Positions 41,856-50,045 of a stretch of DNA of 64,000 nt are shown here, in pieces. This stretch comes from Terracoccus luteus (lineage in GTDB: Bacteria > Actinomycetota > Actinomycetes > Actinomycetales > Dermatophilaceae), in assembly GCF_003635045.1 (NCBI RefSeq), contig NZ_RBXT01000001.1:3100001-3164000 (forward strand). The letters run 5' to 3'. The first letter of the stretch is position 1; each line of letters begins with the position of its first letter. The position numbers were made by a program, and so were the translations under genes. The notes under the pieces are model-generated. The model was not told where the DNA came from. It saw nothing but the letters and a program-made list of their open reading frames with translations, and did no database searches.

Positions 41856-43925
41856 ATGTCGAAGCGGAAGAAGCCCGGCCGGGGCGGTGACCGTCGGCTG
41901 CACATCGCACCCGCCGACCGCCCCACGGCCCCGTCACGTCCTCGGTCCGGCGGGGCGGTCGACGAGGGCGACGGCAACTTGCCGGGCCTGCTGACCGACG
42001 TCCGCGCCCGGCTGCGCAGCGAGGAGCCCCTCGATCTGCTGGCGTACGTCTCGTCCATCCTCGTGGCCACCTCGATGGGCAGGGACGACGCAGAGCCGGC
42101 CACGTCGGCATCCGTGGCCGGTTCGCTGCACGACCTCGTCGAGACGTTCGTCGGGGTCGACGTCGCCGAGACCACCGCGCTGCTGCACGCCGTCGGCCAC
42201 CTCACCGACGAGCCCGACGTGGCCGTGCTGGCGCGGCGGGGCGCGATGACCCGACGCCAGCCGATGCCGCTGTGGCTGCGTGACCTCGGGCAGACGCAGG
42301 TGACGGATGCCGCGCTGCTCATCGAGCTGACGGGCACCGGCTTCGACGTGCTCGTGGGGCTGCGGTGGCCCGGCGGCGTCCAGGGCGCCTTCATCGCGTA
42401 CGTCGACCTCGCGACGGGCACACCGGTGATGAAGGATGCCTTCCCGGTGCCCGGCCCGTTCGACGACGTGCGGGCGCGCATGGCCGAGCTGAACGACGAC
42501 CAGGGCGAGTCGGTCGTCGAGGACCTGACCCTGCCGGTTGCGCGCGAGCTCGTCGCCCGTGCGCTGGACGAGGGGGCGAGGTCGGGCGAGCTCTTCGAGA
42601 CCGACACGTGGCCCGCGTCGCGCCCGCTGCTCGCGTGGGTCGTCGGTCGGATGCCGGGTGGTGACGCAGGTGGTGACGCGGGTGCCGACGTCACGGCGGC
42701 CGCCGACGCCATGGAGCAGCGGGTCACCCCGCTGTGGCCTGGCGGCCCGCCGGCGGGCGGTGCCTTCGCGACCGCTCGCGGTGCGGCCTTCGGGTTGACG
42801 CCGGGCGGGGCCGTCGGGGCGGGGTCTGGCGCGGCCTTCGGGTCGGTGTCGAACGCGCCGATCGACGTCTCCCTGGGAGTGCCGGAGGAGCGGATGCGCG
42901 AGGTGCAGGCGGTCTACGGGCCGCTCATCGACGACTTCGTCGCGTCACGACAGGCGCGCGACATCGGGTTCGACGTCGAGACGAAGCGCGACGGCGACTG
43001 CTTCGGCATGGCCATCTCGTTCCTCGGCGAGGTGGCGAGCTACTCCGGCTCGACGAGCGACCTGCGCTGGACCCCAGAGCTCGTGTCCGACTTCCTCACC
43101 GACTGGCTGCCGTCGACCGCCCTGTTGGGCGAGCGAGCGGCCGCGCGGCTCCCCACGGTGCTGGCGGCCCACGCCACCTACCTGTCGTCGCGTCGCGGCG
43201 AGGACGCGCGCCGTCGCCGCAAGACCCTCGACGCGGTGAAGCGCGACGGGGCCCACTACGTCGCGCTGGCCACGTCGCGGGAGGCGTCGTCACTGCGCCT
43301 GGCCATCGACACCTACCTGCGGCGCGGCGACCTCGTCGAGCTGCGCGGCGTGCAGGTGCTGCACGACGACTACCGCGACATCGACCTCGACGAGATGATG
43401 GTCGAAGGTGCCGCCCGGGAGGTCGGCGGCCCCGAGGCTCTCGAACGCCTCGACGTGACGCCGCTACCCGACGAGCCGCTCGACCTCACCGGCGTCCCCG
43501 ACGAGGGCCGCCCCGCCGCTCTCGAAGTCGGCGCGCTCTGCGACGAGTTCGCGGACGCTCATTTCGGGGTCGAGTTCCGCACCGCGTGTCGTCGCCTGCT
43601 GCAGCTGGTCGCGGAGGGCGACCCGTGGGTGCTGCCCCGAGGCAGGGCCGACATCGCGGCCGCGGCGATCTGCTCTGCCGTGGCCGCGGCCAACCACCTC
43701 GTCGGGGGGCGCGACGGGCTGACGTCACGCGAGCTCGCCGAGCGTTTCGGGCTCAAGACGGCCCCCAGCAGCCGAACCACGACCTTGCTCGCGGCGGCGG
43801 GGCTGACGGCGGGTCAGAGCTATTTCGGTGCCACCCCCCTCGGGCGCCCCGATCTGCTGGTGAGCGGGTGGCGGGCCAGGCTGATCCGCTACCGCGACGA
43901 GGGGGCGGGTTTCGACCTGCCCTGA
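41856..43925 (+). CDS. Hypothetical protein, 689 residues
   Basis: I do not recognise this protein. Its first ~35 residues are basic (SKRKKPGRGGDRR). Residues ~45-270 form an alpha/beta region containing YVSSILVATSMG and LVGLRWPGGVQGAFIAYVDL, then a Gly/Ala-rich hinge (~270-325: repeated AGGDAGADV/GGAFATARGAAFG). The C-terminal ~350 residues are helical and include an apparent helix-turn-helix (LTSRELAERFGLKTAPSSRTTTLLAAAGL). Similar 'SEC-C/nucleic acid' proteins have this layout, but I see no zinc motif. It is followed 87 bp later by the NYN-domain gene. Confidence 0.7.
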   Translation: MSKRKKPGRGGDRRLHIAPADRPTAPSRPRSGGAVDEGDGNLPGLLTDVRARLRSEEPLDLLAYVSSILVATSMGRDDAEPATSASVAGSLHDLVETFVGVDVAETTALLHAVGHLTDEPDVAVLARRGAMTRRQPMPLWLRDLGQTQVTDAALLIELTGTGFDVLVGLRWPGGVQGAFIAYVDLATGTPVMKDAFPVPGPFDDVRARMAELNDDQGESVVEDLTLPVARELVARALDEGARSGELFETDTWPASRPLLAWVVGRMPGGDAGGDAGADVTAAADAMEQRVTPLWPGGPPAGGAFATARGAAFGLTPGGAVGAGSGAAFGSVSNAPIDVSLGVPEERMREVQAVYGPLIDDFVASRQARDIGFDVETKRDGDCFGMAISFLGEVASYSGSTSDLRWTPELVSDFLTDWLPSTALLGERAAARLPTVLAAHATYLSSRRGEDARRRRKTLDAVKRDGAHYVALATSREASSLRLAIDTYLRRGDLVELRGVQVLHDDYRDIDLDEMMVEGAAREVGGPEALERLDVTPLPDEPLDLTGVPDEGRPAALEVGALCDEFADAHFGVEFRTACRRLLQLVAEGDPWVLPRGRADIAAAAICSAVAAANHLVGGRDGLTSRELAERFGLKTAPSSRTTTLLAAAGLTAGQSYFGATPLGRPDLLVSGWRARLIRYRDEGAGFDLP

Positions 43926-44012
43926 CCGGCCGGGAGTGGGCGGCGGGGAGTGGACGGCGCCCGCCGGGCGTGGCCCGTGGGCAGACTGCGCGCCACCTGA
44001 AAGGGTGGGGCC

Positions 44013-45137
44013 ATGAGGTCGTACTGCGCGCTCTACGTCGACGCCGGGTACCTGCTGGCCTCCGCCGCCACCCGGGTCACCGGCACGTCGTTGCGGGGTG
44101 GCGTCACCGTCGTCTACCGCGACCTCATCGCCGCCCTCGTTCGGCAGGCCGAGAGCGAGAGCGGGCTGCCGGTGCTGCGCGTCAACTGGTACGACGCCAG
44201 CTCGAAGCCGGGCGGTGAGCCCGACGCGTACCAGAACGCCATCGGCATGCTCCCCCGCGTCAAGCTGCGCCTCGGGCGCATGTCGCCCGGCGGTGAGCAG
44301 AAGGGCGTCGACCTGCGCATCGGGCTCGACCTCGCCACGCAGGGGCGCAACCGCGTCGCCGACGTCATGTACCTCGTCTCCGGCGATGACGACCTCACCG
44401 AGGCCGTCGAGGAGGCGCAGAGCAACGGCGTGCAGGTCGTGCTGCTCGCCGCCCCCAACGCCCAGGGCCAGGCCCACGCGGTCTCGCGCCACCTGCAGCG
44501 CGAGGCCGACGGCATCGTCGTCATCGACCCGCTGACGATCGACCGCGCCGTCACCGCGCGCAAAGCGCCGACGGAGTCGACGGTCGTCGCGGACGGGGTC
44601 GGGCCGGATGCCGACGCGGCCGGGTCTGCCGCGGCCGCGGCCGCGGTCGTCGGTGCGGTCTCCGGCTCGGTCGCGGGTGGGGTCTCGGGCGGCGTGGGTG
44701 CGCCCGTCGGCGCCGACGGCACCACGCCCCGGATGCCGGTCGCCCCCCGACCGACGCCCGCGGACTTCGCGGGGCGTAAGGCGACGCTGCCGGCGCTGCC
44801 CAAGCCGGCGGACGGGCGGACCGGCGCGGGCGTCGGGCCAACGACGTCGCTCGTCTACTCGAGCACGACCGGGGTGGGGTCCGTCGGGCCGGTCGACCAC
44901 GACTACCCGGCCGACGTCGACCGGGTCGTCGACGAGGTCGCGGCCGGCGTAGGCGAGACGTGGAGCAAGACCATCACCGAGGCCGAGCGGCGCACCGTGC
45001 TGGCCGAGCGGCCCAGCATCCCGCGCGAGCTCGACAAGGCCCTGCTCATGGACCTCTCCGACCGGCTCGGCGTCTACGACATCGACGAGCGGCTGCGGTT
45101 CATGCTCCGCCAGGCCTTCTGGCGCCACCTCGACTAG
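44013..45137 (+). CDS. NYN-domain (PIN-like) protein
   Basis: The 374-residue protein has an N-terminal NYN domain (~1-170) with acidic residues placed as in PIN/FLAP-like RNases: VDAGY (Asp10), GVDLRIGLDLA, and SGDDDLTEAVEEA. A low-complexity Ala/Gly/Val linker (~185-245) leads to a helical C-terminal domain (~290-374) ending MLRQAFWRHLD. It is expected to cut RNA. The context (unknown 689-residue protein upstream) gives no substrate. Confidence 0.85.
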   Translation: MRSYCALYVDAGYLLASAATRVTGTSLRGGVTVVYRDLIAALVRQAESESGLPVLRVNWYDASSKPGGEPDAYQNAIGMLPRVKLRLGRMSPGGEQKGVDLRIGLDLATQGRNRVADVMYLVSGDDDLTEAVEEAQSNGVQVVLLAAPNAQGQAHAVSRHLQREADGIVVIDPLTIDRAVTARKAPTESTVVADGVGPDADAAGSAAAAAAVVGAVSGSVAGGVSGGVGAPVGADGTTPRMPVAPRPTPADFAGRKATLPALPKPADGRTGAGVGPTTSLVYSSTTGVGSVGPVDHDYPADVDRVVDEVAAGVGETWSKTITEAERRTVLAERPSIPRELDKALLMDLSDRLGVYDIDERLRFMLRQAFWRHLD

Positions 45138-45165
45138 ACCGGCCGGACACCTCGTCAGGACCACC

Positions 45166-45838
45166 TCACGGCCCCAGGTAGGTGCCGTCGTCGCGCACCC
45201 GCTCGATGTGGATCGCCTCGACCCACCACCGGCCGCGGTACGCCAGCTCGACGTACACGTTGGCGCGACCACCCTTGATGGTCCTCACCGTCGCGCCCCG
45301 GGCATCGACCCTGTCGTGCTCCAGCTGCCAAGGTGTCGGCGGCGAGGTTGACCTCCTCACCCCTTCCCCAGATGACGACGCTGACGTGGTCGACCCGAAG
45401 GATGTTGCCCTCGTGTCGCTGCCCCTTGGCGAGCAGGCCGGCGGCCGCCTTGCGGAAGTTCGTGCACGTGCCGCACGAGGGCAGGGCGCGGTTGTCGAGC
45501 AACTGCGGGTCGGGTCGCTGCCACGACCGGTCGAGACGGTCGAGGTAGTCGGCCACGTACGCCTCGGCCCCACCCCACGTGTGGTCGTGGAGCAGGTCAG
45601 GCCCCGGCTCCCGTGACGGCGCGGGCGCTCTCGACGGCCTCGCGGACGGCGGACCCGATGACGTCGACGTCCCCGCTCGCGGCGTGGGCACAACTGCCGT
45701 CGCTGTCGCCGGTCGGCTCGCCATGGCGGTGATGGCGGCGCTCGTTGTCGAGCCACCGACGGAGCAGCCCGCGAGCACGGTTGCAGTGGCCATCGCCGCG
45801 GTGGCGACCACGGCCTTGATCCTCCGACGGGGCACCAT
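45166..45838 (-). pseudogene. DUF6318-like lipoprotein, frameshifted
   Basis: Starting at ATG 45838 (MVPRRRIKAVV) the frame gives a lipoprotein signal (ATVLAGC) and a DUF6318-type domain (AYVADYLDRLDRSWQRPDPQLL, SCGTCTNFRKAAAGL, VSVVIWGRGEEVNLAADT). It then breaks. The continuation WQLEHDRVDARGATVRTIKGG ... VEAIHIERVRDDGTYLGP lies in another frame and ends at 45166. An extra A in the AA at 45330-45331 (minus: CCTTGG for CCTGG) restores one frame. It may be a real inactivation or a sequencing error. Confidence 0.75.
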
Positions 45839-45930
45839 CAGCCGGCCCCGTGGGCGTCGGCGACGTGTCGGCGGTCGACCTCGGCCAGCTCGATGTCGAG
45901 CCGGCCCCTGCAGTTGCTGCTCAGTCCCAT
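45838..45930 (-). CDS. Small coupled open frame upstream of the DUF6318 gene
   Basis: A 30-codon frame (MGLSSNCRGRLDIELAEVDR and a short tail ending ADAHGAG) starts after AAGGGG and ends in a TGATG overlap with the lipoprotein start, so translation could be coupled. It has no recognised homologue and may be a leader peptide or the tail of a decayed gene. No other gene is evident in 45931-46182. Confidence 0.3.
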   Translation of the reverse strand: MGLSSNCRGRLDIELAEVDRRHVADAHGAG

Positions 45931-46182
45931 CGCGGGCCCCTTCGTCGCTGTGGTGACAGCGAACCGGATGTCGCAGCCGGGCGTCGTCCTCCATCCACAG
46001 GCATGCGGGCGACCGGGGGCGGCGGGGCTCGAGAAGGTCTGCGACCGGGCATTGACCTCGACGCGGTGGACGTGGCAGGTCGGCATCCGTGAAGGTGGTC
46101 GTCGGGTCCCTGTCGACAGGGGAGACTGGGGTGTGCCCACCATCCGCCGTGGCACACCCGCCGACGAAGGTGACCACCGATC

Positions 46183-46734
46183 GTGACCGACACTGAGAAG
46201 TTCGTGACGCCCAAGGCGGCGCACCAGTACTGGGCCAAGCACGCCTACGAGATCCTCACCGAGACCGCGGGGCGCTACGACGCCGTCATCACCTACTCCG
46301 AGCTCGCCGAAGAGGTGCAGCGGCGCTCGTCGCTGTGGACCAAGTCCCCGATGCGTGGCTGGATCGGCACCCTGCTCGCCGACCTCGTCAGGGTCAGCGC
46401 CGCCCGCGAGGAGCCTGCCCTCACCTCGCTGGTCGTGCACAAGGACGACGGCCAGGTCGGCCCCGGCTACGACGCCGTCATGCGCCTCGAGGGTGAGCCG
46501 GTCGCCACCGACACCCTGGCCCGCGAGACCCACGCCGCCGCCATGCGGCTCGAGTGCTACCGCCACTGGGGGGCCGATGTCCCCGCCGACGCCACCCCCA
46601 AGGTGAGCGCGAAGCTGCGGGTGGTGCGCGCCACCACACCGCGCACCGCCGCCGTCGAACCGCGCCGCGGCGCGGTCTGCCCCACCTGCTTCATGGAGAT
46701 GCCGGTCTCGGGCCCCTGCCCCAACTGCGCCTAA
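46183..46734 (+). CDS. Hypothetical protein with C-terminal zinc ribbon
   Basis: The 183-residue protein has a ~120-residue alpha/beta N-terminal part (AHQYWAKHAYEILTETAGRY, AVITYSELAEEVQRRS, MRGWIGTLLADLVRVSA). It ends in a four-Cys zinc ribbon, CPTCFMEMPVSGPCPNC. The N-terminal region recalls small DNA-binding winged helices, but I cannot name a family. Start GTG 46183 has no strong ribosome binding site. It is the last gene with the chromosome-like base composition. Confidence 0.7.
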   Translation: MTDTEKFVTPKAAHQYWAKHAYEILTETAGRYDAVITYSELAEEVQRRSSLWTKSPMRGWIGTLLADLVRVSAAREEPALTSLVVHKDDGQVGPGYDAVMRLEGEPVATDTLARETHAAAMRLECYRHWGADVPADATPKVSAKLRVVRATTPRTAAVEPRRGAVCPTCFMEMPVSGPCPNCA

Positions 46735-46901
46735 GGCGTGGTTGCGCTCTCCCATCCGCCATCTATCAATCGCTGCGGAGTGGGAGCGCCCTTAGACGTT
46801 TGGTGCACTCGGCCTGCGCTTTCGACCGAGCGAACACGCACGACGTCTCGGGTGTCAGCAGGTGCAAGCTCGGAAGCCGCCACCACGCGGCGGCCTGACG
46901 C

Positions 46902-46954
46902 GCGTCCGACTGAAAATCGGAAGGTCGGCGGTTCGACCCCGCCCCTGGCCACCA
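46902..46954 (+). tRNA. tRNA-Phe 3' half (partial, attachment-site-like)
   Basis: Anticodon arm TCCGA-CTGAAAA-TCGGA (anticodon GAA at 46912-46914), variable AGGTC, T arm GGCGG-TTCGACC-CCGCC, acceptor 3' strand CCTGGCC, then A and CCA. The 5' half is missing: no GGCCAGG and no D arm (AGCTCAGTTGG-type) precede it. The acceptor strand is that of actinobacterial tRNA-Phe. A 3' fragment of this kind is what an integrated element leaves. Confidence 0.75.
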
Positions 46955-46957
46955 CCC

Positions 46958-46993
46958 AAAACCGCAGGTCAAATGCCCTTGACCTGCGGTTTT
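46958..46993 (+). terminator. 15-bp terminator hairpin after tRNA fragment
   Basis: AAAACCGCAGGTCAA pairs perfectly with TTGACCTGCGGTTTT around ATGCCC, ending in a TTTT run: a classical intrinsic terminator, 3 bases after the CCA. Confidence 0.85.
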
Positions 46994-47825
46994 GTATGTT
47001 TGTTCGAGACAGGGCTTCGATGTCGAAATGACCGTGAGGGACCCTTCCGGACCCCGCTTTACCGTGGTTCGTTGCACGACTCGTTGCACGAAAGCTTGAC
47101 GTCAAGATAGCTTCAGGCGCTGCACCAGGCACGCCTTCGAGCTCTGATCAACCGCGTTCGCGATGGAAAGAACACCGTCGTCCACGCTCGAGTCGTCCCA
47201 GACGCGAACCCTTCTGAACGAGTCCGGCTGCGCCCGAATGAGACCTGAAATGAGACCAGCCCGCAGTTGGGCGAAAGGGTGGCGAATCATCACCATGACG
47301 GGCAGTACGCCGCGCACCACCTGACCCAGGAGGCTGGCCGACCCCTAGTCGCCGACTGGGCTCAATGGTTGGGCGCGCCTCCTGGAGGATGCGGCCTTGT
47401 CGCGACGGATTTGCAGTCCGAGGGATCCATACGTATGACCTCCGTCGACGGGACCCGGAGCATAACTTCACCACGATCTCGACACGGACACTCGCTCACA
47501 GCCCTTGCCTGTCCCCCATGGCTGGACGGGAAGCACCTTTATTCTTGCCCCGCTGCACAGAACCGGTGCCGCGCAAGCGAGCCATGGGCCTCCGTCCTGC
47601 AGCGCAGTTAGGGCGACCGGTCGGCGCCTTGACCTTGAGGCTGTCAACGGCGGCAGAGGCGGGCTCCTCGGAACCCCACGAGAGTCGGTCTACGGCTGGC
47701 TCGGTCCGTCGAGATCCCGCGCAGTATCGTAAGTTTGGCCCAACTCCGCCGGTTCTTACCCCTCCCCACGGGAGCGCTGAGCATTCTGTTACGAGATACC
47801 CGCAAGAGAGCTCGCCGATGCTCGC

Positions 47826-50045
47826 ATGCCTGCGACGGATGTCCTAGACAACGGAGTCCGCGGACCAATGATTGAGGCGCAGGATTTCTCAACATATGTC
47901 AGATATTCCTGGTTCGGAGCGGAGCCAACGGCTCACGACCCTTGGCCTCACCTGCGAAAGGCTGTCGGACGACTCCAAGACGCTGCGGTCGCGGGTGACC
48001 GAGCGATTCGGTCCCGAGGGGAGATCGCTCCGCAGGTCCAAGCTGGCGCTGAGTCGTTTGGCGACCTGGCCGCCTCCTGCTTGGTTGGGGTCCCGGAGCC
48101 CGCGGTCGAGTCGGCAGGTAACGCACGTACCGGAGACCTTCGGGTGGTCTTCATGGGGCGCACCCAAGCGGGCAAGAGCACCCTGATCGAGGCGCTGTCC
48201 GCCGGCAGTGGCGACCGGATCGGAGATGGCCGCCAGCGATTCTCCCGCGATGTGTGCGTCCGCCCCATCGTGAACCTTCCGGGCGTCGCGATCGTCGACA
48301 CTCCTGGGGTCGGCGCCCACGACGGGGACGAGGACAGGCAGCTTGCTTTCGAGCAATTGCCACACGCTGACCTCGTCGTGTGGGTGGGCAGCAACAACTC
48401 CTTCCAGGAGGAGGCCGCGCAGGCACTGCGACTGATCGCGGTTTACGGCAAGCCTGTGGTGGTGGTGCTGAACTGCCGATATGACCTGCTCCACCCGATC
48501 CGACGAGATGACTTCCTAAAGGACCCGCGGGCCGCTTTCCGTGACGTCGCGGGCGACCTCAACGCGGTGCTGCGCCATCTCGCCAGAGCGGGCGCCCGCC
48601 CGGCCGGCGTGGTCACCGTACATGCGCAGGCCGCGTTCCTCGGCACGCAGGACCACCCGGACGCCGCGCTGATGTGGGCGCACTCGGACGTCGCGAAACT
48701 GCTCGCGGTCTTGGCGGAGGAGCGCGATCGGCGCGCCGACCAACGACGAGCGATCGCCTTCGTGGATCGTGTGCGCAACCCAGTCATCCGGTATCTCGCA
48801 ACTCTGGACACCGCAACGGAGAGCCTGGGAACACATCTCGAACAGGGCGAGGGGCTCGTCCGGGACCTCTCGCAACGGGTGGCCCGCCAGATCGATAGAC
48901 AGCACGAACTGCTGGCCGCAGAACTCGACGGCATCATCGAATCCCGCCGGTCGTGGCATGCCTCGGCGGACGTGGAAAGTGACCTCAACGCTGCGTGGCG
49001 CAAGGAGATGTCGTCACTGAACAGCGAGATGGAGCAGGCCGGGGCCCGGCACCACCGGGATCTCACTGCGGGCCTTGAGGTGACGATCTCGACTGTGTTG
49101 TCCGACTGGACCAACCTTCCGACGCCGAATGTGCCGCTGGGCGAGTTCACCGGCTTCGGCTCGGTGTGGTTGAACAGGGCCAGCCAGGCCGCCGTGGGCT
49201 TGGGCGCCGGGGCCGCGGCCTGGGTCGGTGGCGCCCTGCTTGGCGGCAAAGTCGGGGGGCTTCTTGGGATCGAGGGCGGACCGCCACTTATGGCGGTTAC
49301 AGCAGTCGTGGGCGCTGTAATCGGAGGCCTTGTTGCCACCGCACTCGGCCCCGTCAAAGATGGTCTGGCAAGGTTGTTCCTGGGTAGCGCGGAGGTGCTG
49401 CGCCGGCGCCGTGCGGAGCTCGGGGCGCGGATTCACCCGATCCTCGACGACCTCCAGTCCGAGATCAACCAGTGGCGCGAGGAGACGCGAGCGGCGACCC
49501 AGTCGGCGATGCGCACTCAGTTTGAAGCCATGAGCGGCGTACTTGCCGGCCAAAGGAGCATCCAGCGCTGGTGGTGCGAGGTAGGGACGGAGATCAACGA
49601 GGCGGTCGGGGACCTCGACGCCGCCACGGCCCGCACCCTGCTCAGGTTGTCCGGGCGCACCGGGCTTGCCGAGGAGGTCCTCCGGGCGCGGCGCGAACCT
49701 GGCAGTGCCACGGCGGTCGAGTACACACGTGAGGGCTTCTCACAAGCAGCCCTGTTTCCACCCGACGAAAGCTGCGAGTTGATGCTCGCCACCGGGCCAG
49801 CCAAACCCGGCGTCCGGGCAGGCCAGGCTCTGTCGTTGGCCATCGGGCTGTCCGCGGCGGCGCCCCGCACACTGCGGCTTACCGATCGACAGGCGAATAT
49901 CCATATCGAGGAGCCGATCCCGTCGGGCCTGACGGACACCTGGTCATCCCTGTTCAGCCTCTTCACTGCCAGCCAGGTCCGGATCACCACGCCGGCACCC
50001 GATCACCATCCAGCAAGCTGCGACCACCAGGAGCCTCAAGCGTGA
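47826..50045 (+). CDS. Dynamin-like GTPase, first of a coupled pair
   Basis: The 739-residue protein has a dynamin-type GTPase domain with P-loop GRTQAGKST (111-119), switch DTPG (158-161) and a G4-like NCRYD (216-220, unusual for NKxD). A long helical stalk (~300-440) follows. Two hydrophobic stretches (~453-480 and ~488-508, AAVGLGAGAAAWVGGALLGG... and AVTAVVGAVIGGLVATALG) form a membrane paddle. Bacterial dynamins often occur in pairs and remodel membranes; some protect against phage. An alternative ATG is at 47868. The end overlaps the next gene by GTGA. Confidence 0.85.
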   Translation: MPATDVLDNGVRGPMIEAQDFSTYVRYSWFGAEPTAHDPWPHLRKAVGRLQDAAVAGDRAIRSRGEIAPQVQAGAESFGDLAASCLVGVPEPAVESAGNARTGDLRVVFMGRTQAGKSTLIEALSAGSGDRIGDGRQRFSRDVCVRPIVNLPGVAIVDTPGVGAHDGDEDRQLAFEQLPHADLVVWVGSNNSFQEEAAQALRLIAVYGKPVVVVLNCRYDLLHPIRRDDFLKDPRAAFRDVAGDLNAVLRHLARAGARPAGVVTVHAQAAFLGTQDHPDAALMWAHSDVAKLLAVLAEERDRRADQRRAIAFVDRVRNPVIRYLATLDTATESLGTHLEQGEGLVRDLSQRVARQIDRQHELLAAELDGIIESRRSWHASADVESDLNAAWRKEMSSLNSEMEQAGARHHRDLTAGLEVTISTVLSDWTNLPTPNVPLGEFTGFGSVWLNRASQAAVGLGAGAAAWVGGALLGGKVGGLLGIEGGPPLMAVTAVVGAVIGGLVATALGPVKDGLARLFLGSAEVLRRRRAELGARIHPILDDLQSEINQWREETRAATQSAMRTQFEAMSGVLAGQRSIQRWWCEVGTEINEAVGDLDAATARTLLRLSGRTGLAEEVLRARREPGSATAVEYTREGFSQAALFPPDESCELMLATGPAKPGVRAGQALSLAIGLSAAAPRTLRLTDRQANIHIEEPIPSGLTDTWSSLFSLFTASQVRITTPAPDHHPASCDHQEPQA

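Larger units (their letters stand above)
46735..47825. other. Island border region without a clear gene
   Basis: About 1.1 kb. It holds the tRNA-Phe 3' fragment (46902-46954) and its terminator, a direct repeat GTTGCACGA (twice near 47080-47100) and, on the minus strand, an open frame 47102-47320 whose last residues (RRVRVWDDSSVDDGVLSIAN) look like a decayed gene end. Base composition changes here. No intact integrase is visible. Confidence 0.55.

Noticed and set aside
46731-47132. Minus-strand open frame containing GGVEPPTFRFSVGRA
   Set aside because: This is the well-known false translation across a tRNA-Phe gene antisense strand. Its break before the D-arm-derived residues only confirms that the tRNA 5' half is missing.
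47365-47847. Plus-strand 160-codon frame upstream of the first dynamin gene
   Set aside because: No domain pattern, no ribosome binding site and a composition that shifts along its length; treated as non-coding.
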